Below, piece by piece: positions 26,545-37,477 of a stretch of 64,000 nt of DNA (the first letter of the stretch is position 1; every line of letters starts with the position of its first letter). The position numbers and the translations under genes were made by a program. The DNA comes from Dyella sp. SG609. GTDB lineage: Bacteria; Pseudomonadota; Gammaproteobacteria; Xanthomonadales; Rhodanobacteraceae. The stretch spans positions 62,001-126,000 of the forward strand of contig NZ_JAAZQJ010000004.1 of NCBI RefSeq assembly GCF_012275375.1, in the 5' to 3' direction. The notes beneath the pieces were generated by a model that ran no database searches, was not told where the DNA came from, and saw only the letters and a list, made by a program, of their open reading frames with translations.

Positions 26545-27875
26545 GCGCGCGCAGGCCATTCGCGCTGTTCGAGCGCGGCATGTATCTGGACGGCCAGCGC
26601 GCGGTGGCGCTGGTGCTGCCCGCCACGCTGTCCGGCACGCTCGACGAACCGCGCCTGCGCCTGGCGCTGGAGCGCGTGCAGGCGCGGCATGCCGTGCTGC
26701 AAAGCCTGGTGGAGCACGACGCCGATGGACGTCCGTGGTTCGTGCAGCAGGACGCGCCCCCGCCGATCGCGCTGCGCATCGTCGATCGGCAGGGCGATGA
26801 CGACTGGCAGGAGCAGGCGCGGCTGGAATGCGAGCGCCTGTTCGACGGCAGGCGCGAGCCGCTGATCCGCATGATCTGGCTGCGCGGCGCCGGGCGCAGC
26901 GATCTGCTGCTGAGCTGCCATCACTGCATCTGCGACGGGTTGTCGGCGGTGAATCTGCTGCGCGACATCCTGACCGTGTGCGGCCGCCCCGACGCCAGGC
27001 TGGGGCCGCGCTTCGAACTGCAGGGCGGCGCCGACGTGGTGCCGCCCGAAGCCCTGCGTAATCGCTGGCTGCAGCGGCGCGCGCGCCTGAAGGCCGCGCT
27101 GTTCGGCGCCTTTATCCGCACGCGGCGCATCGGCGCGCCGGTGAGCTACGGCGCCGCCTATACGCAGCGCTGGTCGATCGAACCGGCGGCGGTGCAGGCG
27201 CTGGTGCGGCGGGCGAAGGACGCCGAGGTCGGCGTGTTCGCGGCGCTGTGCACGGCTTTCATGCTGGCCTGCTGGTCGGTGCGCGGCGTCCGCGGCGTGG
27301 AGAAGTTCGTCGCGCCGGTCGATGCGCGCCGCTATCTGCCGGCGCTGCAGGGTGGTGCCCTGTTCACCATGGCGCCGACGGTGCGGCTGACCTTCGGCGG
27401 GCGCAAGTCGCGCGATGCGGATTTCTGGGTGCTGGCGCGTGCTTTGCACGAGGATATGCGGCGGCAGATCGACCGCCTCGGGCCGGCGGTCCACGAACAG
27501 TTGCTGGGACTCGAACGGCTGCATCCGCTATTCGACCAGCTGCTCGCGTGGTCGCGCTCGAAGCGCAGTGGCGGCGGTGTGTCGCTTTCTTACCTGGGCC
27601 GCCTCGACGACTCCTCGCGCGACGAAGGCGGCGTCCGCCTGGAAGCGATCCACGCGCCCTCGGCCCTGCTCGAACCCACGCCGGCCAGCCTGATCACCAT
27701 CGTCGGTTTCGCCGAACGCCTGGACCTGGCCTTGATCTCGGACGAAAGCTCGTTGCCCAGCGCGCAGGCCGCGCAGATCCGCCAGCTGGCGATGGAGCTG
27801 CTGCAGGCGGCTTCGGCCTTGCCGGCGCCGGCCGCGGCCGGCTTGTCCGCTCCCGTACCCGTGGAAAGCGTATGA
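26541..27875 (+). CDS. Condensation-domain-like (PapA/WS-DGAT-type) acyltransferase 1
   Basis: This 444-residue, stand-alone member of the CoA-dependent acyltransferase/condensation superfamily has the complete catalytic motif HHCICDG (HHxxxDG) at about residues 127-133. A solvent-channel DFGWG-like motif is not obvious. Such free-standing enzymes acylate sugars or alcohols from CoA or carrier-protein donors, as PapA proteins do in mycobacterial glycolipids. It overlaps the genes on both sides by four bases. I infer that it acylates the glycosylated product of the operon, but it could also be a peptide-bond-forming condensation enzyme. Confidence 0.82.
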   Translation: MSARRPFALFERGMYLDGQRAVALVLPATLSGTLDEPRLRLALERVQARHAVLQSLVEHDADGRPWFVQQDAPPPIALRIVDRQGDDDWQEQARLECERLFDGRREPLIRMIWLRGAGRSDLLLSCHHCICDGLSAVNLLRDILTVCGRPDARLGPRFELQGGADVVPPEALRNRWLQRRARLKAALFGAFIRTRRIGAPVSYGAAYTQRWSIEPAAVQALVRRAKDAEVGVFAALCTAFMLACWSVRGVRGVEKFVAPVDARRYLPALQGGALFTMAPTVRLTFGGRKSRDADFWVLARALHEDMRRQIDRLGPAVHEQLLGLERLHPLFDQLLAWSRSKRSGGGVSLSYLGRLDDSSRDEGGVRLEAIHAPSALLEPTPASLITIVGFAERLDLALISDESSLPSAQAAQIRQLAMELLQAASALPAPAAAGLSAPVPVESV

Positions 27876-28849
27876 AAAGCTATGGCGTGATCTTCGTGCT
27901 GTACCACCCCAGCGAGGCCTTCCTGCGCCATCTGGAGAAAGCGGCGGCGTCGGGGCAGAACGTGGTGGCAATCGACAACTCGCCGCAGCCGGATCTGGCG
28001 CTGTACGACGTGCTGCAGCGGCAGGGCTGCACGGTGCTGCACAACGCCAATCGCGGCGGCCTGGCCGGCGCCTACAACCGCGGCGCGGAGCTGCTGCTCG
28101 AACGCGGCTGCGAGGTGATCTTCCTGCTCGATCAGGATTCGGATATCGGCGACGACTTTTTCGCCGCGATGATGCAGGCCTGCGAGCGCGAACCGGGCGA
28201 GGCTTTCGTCCTCGGGCCGAAGATCTACGAGATCAACCTGGAAAAGTTCATGGTGGTGATGCCGCCGGGACGGCGCTGGCCGAAGCCGCAGAAGATGCGC
28301 GAGCCGACGGAAGGCGTGTACGACACCTTGTTCGTGATCTCGTCCGGCTCGGCGATCTCGGCGCAGGCATACCGCCAGCTTGGCGCGTTCCGCGAGGATT
28401 TCTTTATCGAGTACATCGATATCGAATACGGCTTGCGTGCCAACACGCAGGGTGTGCCGGTGCGCATGAACGCGGCGGTGACGATGCGCCAGACCACCGG
28501 GCAGATCGAGCGCCACGGCCGCCTGTTCACCACCAACCATGCGGCGTGGCGCCGCTACTACGGCGCACGCAACGGCGTGTATACCTTGCGCTTGTATCGC
28601 GCGCACTGGGGGCTGCATTGGCTGGGCGGACTGCTCGCACTGCACCAGGCGTTCAACGTGCTGCTGTTCGAGCCGCAGAAGCTGCGCAAGGTGCTGGCGA
28701 TTGCCTGCGGCTACGTCGACGGGCGCCGCGGCCGGCTGGGCACCTTCGAAGACCTGCATCCGCGCATCGCCGCGTTCTGCAAGAAGGAGCCGGCGCGCAG
28801 CGGGGCGCTTGCCGGCGCTGCCACCGTCGCCACGGAGCAGACGCCATGA
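27872..28849 (+). CDS. Glycosyltransferase family 2 (rhamnosyltransferase-like)
   Basis: This 325-residue GT-A enzyme has the N-terminal nucleotide-sugar segment VIFVLYHPSEAFL, NANRGGLAGAYNRGAELLL, and the metal-binding LLDQDSDIG. Further on, FFIEYIDIEYGLRA is typical of RfbF/WbbL-like rhamnosyltransferases. A hydrophobic stretch near residues 248-270 may anchor it at the membrane. Start and stop codons overlap both neighbours (ATGA), placing it in the middle of the coupled operon. With the GT1 enzyme it implies a product carrying two sugars, or one of two alternative sugars. Confidence 0.88.
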   Translation: MKSYGVIFVLYHPSEAFLRHLEKAAASGQNVVAIDNSPQPDLALYDVLQRQGCTVLHNANRGGLAGAYNRGAELLLERGCEVIFLLDQDSDIGDDFFAAMMQACEREPGEAFVLGPKIYEINLEKFMVVMPPGRRWPKPQKMREPTEGVYDTLFVISSGSAISAQAYRQLGAFREDFFIEYIDIEYGLRANTQGVPVRMNAAVTMRQTTGQIERHGRLFTTNHAAWRRYYGARNGVYTLRLYRAHWGLHWLGGLLALHQAFNVLLFEPQKLRKVLAIACGYVDGRRGRLGTFEDLHPRIAAFCKKEPARSGALAGAATVATEQTP

Positions 28850-30135
28850 TGCGCAAGCTCACCACCATCGAGCGGCTGATCGACGGCAATATCACCTATC
28901 GCCTCACCATCGAAGGCGCGCTGCCGGTCGAACGCCTGCGCGCGGCGCTGGACCGCGTGCAGCGCAAGCATCCGGCGCTGCGCATGCTGCTGCGCGAGGA
29001 AAGCGACGGCTTGTACTACGCGCTGGACGCGGCCGGCCCGGTGCCGCTGCGCGTGGCGATCTGCACCTCGGAGCAGGTGCTGGCCGGGGAGATCGCGCGC
29101 GAGGAGGCCAGCGTCTTCGCGCCCGACGAACCGCTGCTGCGCGTGGCCTGGCTGCGCACGGCGCGCGGCGGCGTGCTGCTGATCACCACCGCGCACCGCA
29201 TCTGCGACGGCATGAGCATCCTCACCCTGGCGCGCGAACTGCTGGCCGGCCTGCACAGCGACGCGCCGCTGCTGCCGTATGCGCCGATCAGTCCGCTGGA
29301 CGTCGCCGCTCCGCCGGGCGGCCCGGAAGAACGCAGGCAGCGCATGGTCGCGGCGGTGATCAACGGGCTGATCGCGGCGATCCCGCCCTCGCGCCGGCCG
29401 CCGCGCCACGACACCTTGCGGCGGGAATGGCATGTGGATGCGGGGCTGACCGCGGTGCTCAAGCATCGCTGCCGGGTCGAGCAGGTGTCGATGCATGCGG
29501 CCTTGCTGGCGATCCTGGATCTGGCCTTGCAGTCGGCGCTGGGCAAGCGCGCGCCCACGCGCATCGACAATCCGATCGACGCGCGCCGCGGCCGGCTGGC
29601 GCAGCTGAAGGACGACATGCTGTTCTTCGGCGGCGGCAGCTTCAAGATCGAAGTGGGGTGCGAGCGCGGCGCGGACCTGTGGGAGCGGGCGCGCGACATC
29701 TATCGCGAGATGGCCGGCAAGATGGAGCAGGAACTGCTGGCGATTCCCGGCAAGTACCGCTTCTGCGAAATGCTGAAGCCGCCGTCGGAGCACAAGTTGA
29801 ACGCCATCGTGCGGCTGGGCGATGCGCTCAGCCGCAATGGCAACTGGAATCAGTTTTCCTTTTCCAACCTGGGGCCGATCGATCTGCTGGAGGCGCAGGC
29901 GCCGTTCCGGCTGGAGGATTTCACCTTGTCGGTGCGCTCCTTCGGCGTGCGTCCGCTGGGCCTGGTGGCGTTCGCGCTGCACGGTCGGCTGCGCTTCGTG
30001 TTCATCGGCGAGGAGCAGTGCATGAGCGCGGCGCAGGTGGATGCGCTGGAGCAGGCGTTCATGGGGGTGTTGCGGGAGCAGGCGGCGCATCGCAGGCGCG
30101 AGGTCGAGCCGGCGGTGACGTTGGCGGTCGACTGA
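28846..30135 (+). CDS. Condensation-domain-like acyltransferase 2 (first motif His replaced)
   Basis: This 429-residue protein belongs to the same superfamily as the enzyme at 26541 but is clearly diverged. The active-site region reads TAHRICDG at about 114-121, so the first His of HHxxxDG is Ala while the catalytic second His and Asp are kept. That arrangement is compatible with activity. The start is the ATG at 28846, overlapping the GT2 stop; a second ATG follows directly at 28849. It is the last gene of the operon and is followed 14 bases later by a large inverted repeat. It probably adds a second acyl group, or selects a different donor, in the same product. Confidence 0.82.
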   Translation: MMRKLTTIERLIDGNITYRLTIEGALPVERLRAALDRVQRKHPALRMLLREESDGLYYALDAAGPVPLRVAICTSEQVLAGEIAREEASVFAPDEPLLRVAWLRTARGGVLLITTAHRICDGMSILTLARELLAGLHSDAPLLPYAPISPLDVAAPPGGPEERRQRMVAAVINGLIAAIPPSRRPPRHDTLRREWHVDAGLTAVLKHRCRVEQVSMHAALLAILDLALQSALGKRAPTRIDNPIDARRGRLAQLKDDMLFFGGGSFKIEVGCERGADLWERARDIYREMAGKMEQELLAIPGKYRFCEMLKPPSEHKLNAIVRLGDALSRNGNWNQFSFSNLGPIDLLEAQAPFRLEDFTLSVRSFGVRPLGLVAFALHGRLRFVFIGEEQCMSAAQVDALEQAFMGVLREQAAHRRREVEPAVTLAVD

Positions 30136-30149
30136 TGCCTTGCCTATAG

Positions 30150-30274
30150 CGTCATTCCGGCGCAGGCCGGAATCCAGTAACGACAACATATGGATATGCG
30201 AAAGCGCTGACGTCCAGGCTTTCGCGACAACCGATCGATATCGTCACTGGATTCCGGCCTGCGCCGGAATGACG
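30150..30274. repeat. Large inverted repeat (ATTCCGGC-type intergenic element)
   Basis: A 29-base arm at 30150-30178, containing ATTCCGGCGCAGGCCGGAAT, is repeated exactly in inverse orientation at 30246-30274. Each arm is itself nearly palindromic. The 67 bases between hold further A/T-rich partial palindromes. It lies between the convergent NRPS operon and ilvE and could stop transcription from both sides. Elements of this look are common between genes in proteobacteria. Only this copy was seen in the window. Confidence 0.85.
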
Positions 30275-30304
30275 AGAGTGGGAAGTTGCGGCAGGGAACC
30301 GGTA

Positions 30305-31222
30305 TTACACCGGCTCCAGCCAACCCCACTGGTCGTTGGTCTTGCCATTGAACAGCCCGAAGAACAGCTCCTGCATCCGGCGCGTCACGCGGCCGGCCTT
30401 GCCCGAGCCGATCTTCTTGCCGTCGACCGAGCGGATCGGGGTGATCTCCGCGGCGGTGCCGCACATCAGCAGCTCGTCGCACAGGTACAGGTATTCGCGC
30501 GGGATGTCGCGCTCGATCACTTCGATGCCGTCTTCGCGCGCCAGCGTCATCAGCGTGTGGCGGGTGATGCCGGTGAGGATCGAGGCGCTGGCCGGCGTGG
30601 TGTGCAGCACGCCGTCGAAGACCAGGAACAGGTTCTCGCCCGCGCCTTCGCTGAGCAGGCCGGTATTGGCCAGCGCGATGCCTTCGCCGAAGCCCAGGCG
30701 GCGCGCTTCACGCGCGATCAGCTGGCCGGAGAGGTAATTGCCGCCGGCCTTGGCGCCGGCCGGAATGGTGTTCGGCGCGAAGCGCTGCCAGCTCGACACG
30801 CAGGCGTCGATGCCGCTTTCCAGCGCCTCCGGCCCGAGGTACGGGCCCATCGGCCACGCGGCCACCGCCACGTCGATCGGCGTTTCCGCTGACAGGCCGA
30901 AGCCGCCGAGGCCGCGGTAGGCGACCGGTCGCAGATACGCGGCGCCCAGGCCGTTCTGCTTGATCACGTCGCGGCAGGCCGCGGCGATTTCGTCCTGCGA
31001 ATAGGGCAGCACCATGTCGTAGATCTTGGCCGACTGGTACAGGCGCTTGAGATGGTCGGTGAGGCGGAAGATCGCGGCGCCGTCCGGCGTGGCGTAGCTG
31101 CGGATGCCTTCGAACACCGACGAGCCGTAATGCAGCGCGTGCGACATCACATGCGTGGTGGCCTCGCGCCAGGGCTTGATCTGGCCGTTCTGCCAGATCC
31201 ATTCGGGATACTGCTGCGCCAT
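30305..31222 (-). CDS. ilvE: Branched-chain amino acid aminotransferase IlvE
   Basis: This 305-residue fold-type IV PLP enzyme makes valine, leucine and isoleucine from their keto acids with glutamate. The PLP lysine is K158 in AGAKAGGNYLSG. Other family marks are HYGSSVFEGIRSY near the N-terminus, GEGIALANTGLLSEGAGENLF, and LMCGTAAEITPI. The ATG at 31220-31222 has GGAGA seven bases upstream and gives the usual IlvE length; an upstream in-frame start would add 17 unsupported residues. It stands alone between a large inverted repeat and a hypothetical gene. Confidence 0.95.
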   Translation of the reverse strand: MAQQYPEWIWQNGQIKPWREATTHVMSHALHYGSSVFEGIRSYATPDGAAIFRLTDHLKRLYQSAKIYDMVLPYSQDEIAAACRDVIKQNGLGAAYLRPVAYRGLGGFGLSAETPIDVAVAAWPMGPYLGPEALESGIDACVSSWQRFAPNTIPAGAKAGGNYLSGQLIAREARRLGFGEGIALANTGLLSEGAGENLFLVFDGVLHTTPASASILTGITRHTLMTLAREDGIEVIERDIPREYLYLCDELLMCGTAAEITPIRSVDGKKIGSGKAGRVTRRMQELFFGLFNGKTNDQWGWLEPV

Positions 31223-31329
31223 GTCGATTCTCCGAAAATGAGCGACATGATAACCGCTGGCGGGCGGGCTCATCTTTCAGCCGCCTTGCAGGGGTTCAAG
31301 CGCTCGTTCGAATCGCGGCGATGTGCGGC

Positions 31330-31911
31330 TCAGCCGGCGCTGCGCAGCCACAGGCAGCCGGAACGGCGCACGATGTCGAAGCGTGTTTCCTTCGGCTCGC
31401 CGCTGGCGTCGTCCGAGGCGGTGTGCACCACCAGCTGGCGCTCCTGCGGCGCGGGATGTTCGGCGGGCGGCGCATCGGGATCGTTGCCGCCGGTCTGCTC
31501 CGCCGCGCTCTGTTCGCCGAAATCCAGCAGCGGGCGTTTCATCAGCGCACCCAGGGAGCGGATGTCGGACACCACCGCATTGCGCCCCGCGCCTTCCCAC
31601 AGCATCAGGCCGGCGAGGCGGTTGGGATCGCGCGTGGCGAAGGCGTCGGTGACGCTCTGGCGCAGCTCGGCCACGCTGGTGGCGCACAGGATCGGCGGCG
31701 GCGCGGAGGCCACCGGCGCGTTGGGCGCGGGAGCGGCGGATTTCGGCGCGGCCTGCACCGGTGTGGCTTTCAGTGCGGCGCAGGGCTGGTCGGTGAACAG
31801 CGGATTGCCGTCGGGGCCGATGCAGCGGTGCACGCCCTCCTGCGCGTTGGCGGGAGCGGGCAGCAGCCAGAGGGAGAGGAACAGCGCGGAAGCAACGAGG
31901 AAGAGACGCAT
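31330..31911 (-). CDS. Secreted hypothetical protein with DUF4124-like N-terminus
   Basis: The 193 residues start with a signal peptide (cleavage near ANAQ). A short cysteine motif, HRCIGPDGNPLFTDQPC, follows as in DUF4124 proteins of Xanthomonadales. Next come an Ala/Pro-rich linker (about 45-75) and a C-terminal domain with two cysteines (ILCATS and SGCLWLRS). It is likely periplasmic with disulfides. The function is unknown. It is 107 bases upstream of ilvE on the same strand, but a shared transcript is not obvious. Confidence 0.78.
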   Translation of the reverse strand: MRLFLVASALFLSLWLLPAPANAQEGVHRCIGPDGNPLFTDQPCAALKATPVQAAPKSAAPAPNAPVASAPPPILCATSVAELRQSVTDAFATRDPNRLAGLMLWEGAGRNAVVSDIRSLGALMKRPLLDFGEQSAAEQTGGNDPDAPPAEHPAPQERQLVVHTASDDASGEPKETRFDIVRRSGCLWLRSAG

Positions 31912-31959
31912 GCCGCGCAGGATAACCCGCGCGGCCTGACTGAAAGCTCGACCTGCCGC

Positions 31960-32787
31960 TTAAATCGACAGCCGCTCCAGCACGGCCTGCGTCGCCTTGG
32001 CGCGGTTGAGCGTGTAGAAGTGCAGGCCCGGCGCGCCGCCGTCCAGCAGGCGCTGGCACAGCTGCGCCACCACGTCGGCGGCCAGTTCGCGGATCGATTC
32101 GGCATCGTCGCCATGCGCCTGCATGCGCTTGGCGATCCAGCGCGGGATCTCCGCGCCGCAGGCATCGGAGAAGCGCTTGAGCTGCGAGAAATTGCCGATC
32201 GGCATGATGCCCGGCACCACCGGTACGTCCACGCCCAGGCGGCGCACGTCGTCGAGGAAACGGAAGTAGGCGTCGGCGTTGTAGAAGTACTGGGTGATCG
32301 CGCCATTGGCGCCGGCGTCGACCTTGCTCTTGAAGTGGCGCAGGTCGGCCAGCGCGTCGTCGGCCTGCGGATGGGTTTCCGGATAAGCCGCCACTTCGAT
32401 ATGGAAATGCTCCCCGCTGTGCTGGCGGATAAAGCCGACCAGTTCGGCCGCGTAGCGGAAGTCGCCGGGCGAGGCCATGCCCGAGGGCAGGTCGCCGCGC
32501 AGCGCCACCAGGCGGCGGTAGCCGGCGGCGCGGTAGCCGTCCAGCAGTTCGGCGATCTCGGCGCGGGTGCCGCCCATGCAAGACAGATGCGGCGCCACGT
32601 CCAGGCCGTGCTCGCGGTGCAGGCGCGCCACCGTCTCGCCGGTGTAGCTGAGGGTGGAACCGCCGGCGCCGAAGGTCACCGAGACATAGTCCGGCCCGCG
32701 CCCCTTCAGCAAGCGGGCGGTGCGGTCGAGCTGGTCGCGTTGCTCGTCGGTCTTGGGCGGGAAGAATTCGAAGCTGATGGCCGGCAT
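31960..32787 (-). CDS. metF: 5,10-methylenetetrahydrofolate reductase MetF
   Basis: This 275-residue TIM-barrel flavoenzyme reduces methylene-THF to methyl-THF for methionine synthesis. Signatures are SFEFFPPKTDEQ at the N-terminus with the catalytic Glu, VSVTFGAGGST, APHLSCMGG, LVALRGDLP, and GANGAITQYFYNADAYFRF. The ATG at 32785-32787 gives the normal length. ahcY lies upstream on the same strand, separated by a terminator and a palindromic repeat, so metF likely has its own promoter. With ahcY and metK at 43 kb, much of the methyl cycle is in this window. Confidence 0.95.
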   Translation of the reverse strand: MPAISFEFFPPKTDEQRDQLDRTARLLKGRGPDYVSVTFGAGGSTLSYTGETVARLHREHGLDVAPHLSCMGGTRAEIAELLDGYRAAGYRRLVALRGDLPSGMASPGDFRYAAELVGFIRQHSGEHFHIEVAAYPETHPQADDALADLRHFKSKVDAGANGAITQYFYNADAYFRFLDDVRRLGVDVPVVPGIMPIGNFSQLKRFSDACGAEIPRWIAKRMQAHGDDAESIRELAADVVAQLCQRLLDGGAPGLHFYTLNRAKATQAVLERLSI

Positions 32788-32816
32788 CGTCGGAGTCTCG
32801 GTGGGCGATGCGGGCG

Positions 32817-32822
32817 AGTATA
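32817..32822 (-). promoter_or_regulatory. Candidate -10 element (TATACT) for metF
   Basis: TATACT on the minus strand lies 29 bases before the metF ATG, which would give a leader of about 24 bases. The region around it is A/T-rich (TATATCTC on the plus strand). No clear -35 is seen. Confidence 0.35.
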
Positions 32823-32871
32823 TATCTCTTGGTCGCGATGAAGCGATATATGGATGGATCGCAACCACGGC

Positions 32872-32964
32872 GTAGGTTGGGGTGAGCCGCCGGCGAACCC
32901 CAACATCGCAGGCTTGGCCAGGCCGCGCACTGTTGGGGTTCGCCTGCGGCTCACCCCAACCTAC
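32872..32964. repeat. Palindromic intergenic repeat, copy 2
   Basis: The left arm GTAGGTTGGGGTGAGCC...GGCGAACCCCAAC is matched by an inverse right arm ending GCTCACCCCAACCTAC. The arms pair almost perfectly, and each arm has its own inner hairpin (TTGGGG / CCCCAA). It lies between ahcY and metF, just past the ahcY terminator. Confidence 0.9.
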
Positions 32965-32991
32965 GCCGGTCGATGAGGCGGTGGCGGGCAT

Positions 32992-33020
32992 AAAAAAAGC
33001 GCGCGGTTCGCACCGCGCGC
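32992..33020 (-). terminator. Intrinsic terminator of ahcY
   Basis: A 9-bp stem GCGCGCGGT / ACCGCGCGC (32999-33007 with 33012-33020) has a 4-base loop and, on the minus strand, seven T directly after it. It sits 24 bases past the ahcY stop codon. Confidence 0.9.
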
Positions 33021-33044
33021 CTTTCGTTCCCGCTGGACCGACGC

Positions 33045-34478
<1,434 letters not shown>

Positions 34479-34549
34479 GGTGTGGCTCCGGAAATTTGTG
34501 CGGCAGCGAATGCCGCATCGGTTGACCGGGCGCCGTTTGACGATGAAAA

Positions 34550-34625
34550 CCATCGAGCCTGGCCGGACTCGTGCCGCCCTGTAACTGGGCAAGACACAGC
34601 CGCGGTCGCAGCGCCCCTCGATGGG
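34550..34625 (-). promoter_or_regulatory. SAH riboswitch upstream of ahcY
   Basis: Read on the minus strand, the leader begins CATCGAGGGGCGCTGCGACC and closes with GGCCAGGCTCGATG. The outer stem CATCGAG / CTCGATG is perfect. The invariant GAGGGGCGCTGCGAC segment and the CCAGGCTCG strand match the SAH riboswitch consensus, a pseudoknotted aptamer that turns on SAH recycling genes. It lies 72 bases before the ahcY start codon and just after a TATACT -10 element. Confidence 0.93.
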
Positions 34626-34633
34626 AGTTCGGA

Positions 34634-34639
34634 AGTATA
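34634..34639 (-). promoter_or_regulatory. -10 element of the ahcY promoter
   Basis: TATACT on the minus strand lies nine bases before the first stem of the riboswitch, so transcription would start almost exactly at the aptamer. No good -35 element is visible. The position relative to the riboswitch raises confidence. Confidence 0.5.
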
Positions 34640-34773
34640 GCCGCTGCGGCGTTCGGGATTCGTCACGCCGGCCCGGGTGCCCAGGCGGCCTGGACCATGA
34701 CGGATGGCCTAGGCCCGGCCGGCGCCGGGCCGGTAACGTCGCAAGTTTCTTCGTCCATAGGCCGTCTGCCCCC

Positions 34774-37254
<2,481 letters not shown>

Positions 37255-37275
37255 CGCTTGGCGCCAACGCCTGGC

Positions 37276-37367
37276 GTAGGTTGGGGTGAGCCATAGGCGA
37301 ACCCCAACATCGCGAAGCGTACGAGGGCACCGATGTTGGGGTTCGCCTATGGCTCACCCCAACCTAC
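37276..37367. repeat. Palindromic intergenic repeat, copy 3
   Basis: The left arm GTAGGTTGGGGTGAGCCATA and the right arm TATGGCTCACCCCAACCTAC are exact inverses. The inner AGGCGAACCCCAACAT / ATGTTGGGGTTCGCCT pair is also perfect. It lies between the S9 peptidase gene and ppc, both on the plus strand, 21 bases after the peptidase stop. It is the cleanest copy of the family. Confidence 0.93.
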
Positions 37368-37477
37368 CCCGGCTCATTCGTTTCATAAGCAACTTTGCGA
37401 GCTCATGCGGCGCCGCACAAAAGGCCATTCGTTCGGGGTAGTCTTGGAAGTCCAGACATCCGCCGACCCAGGTTCCG

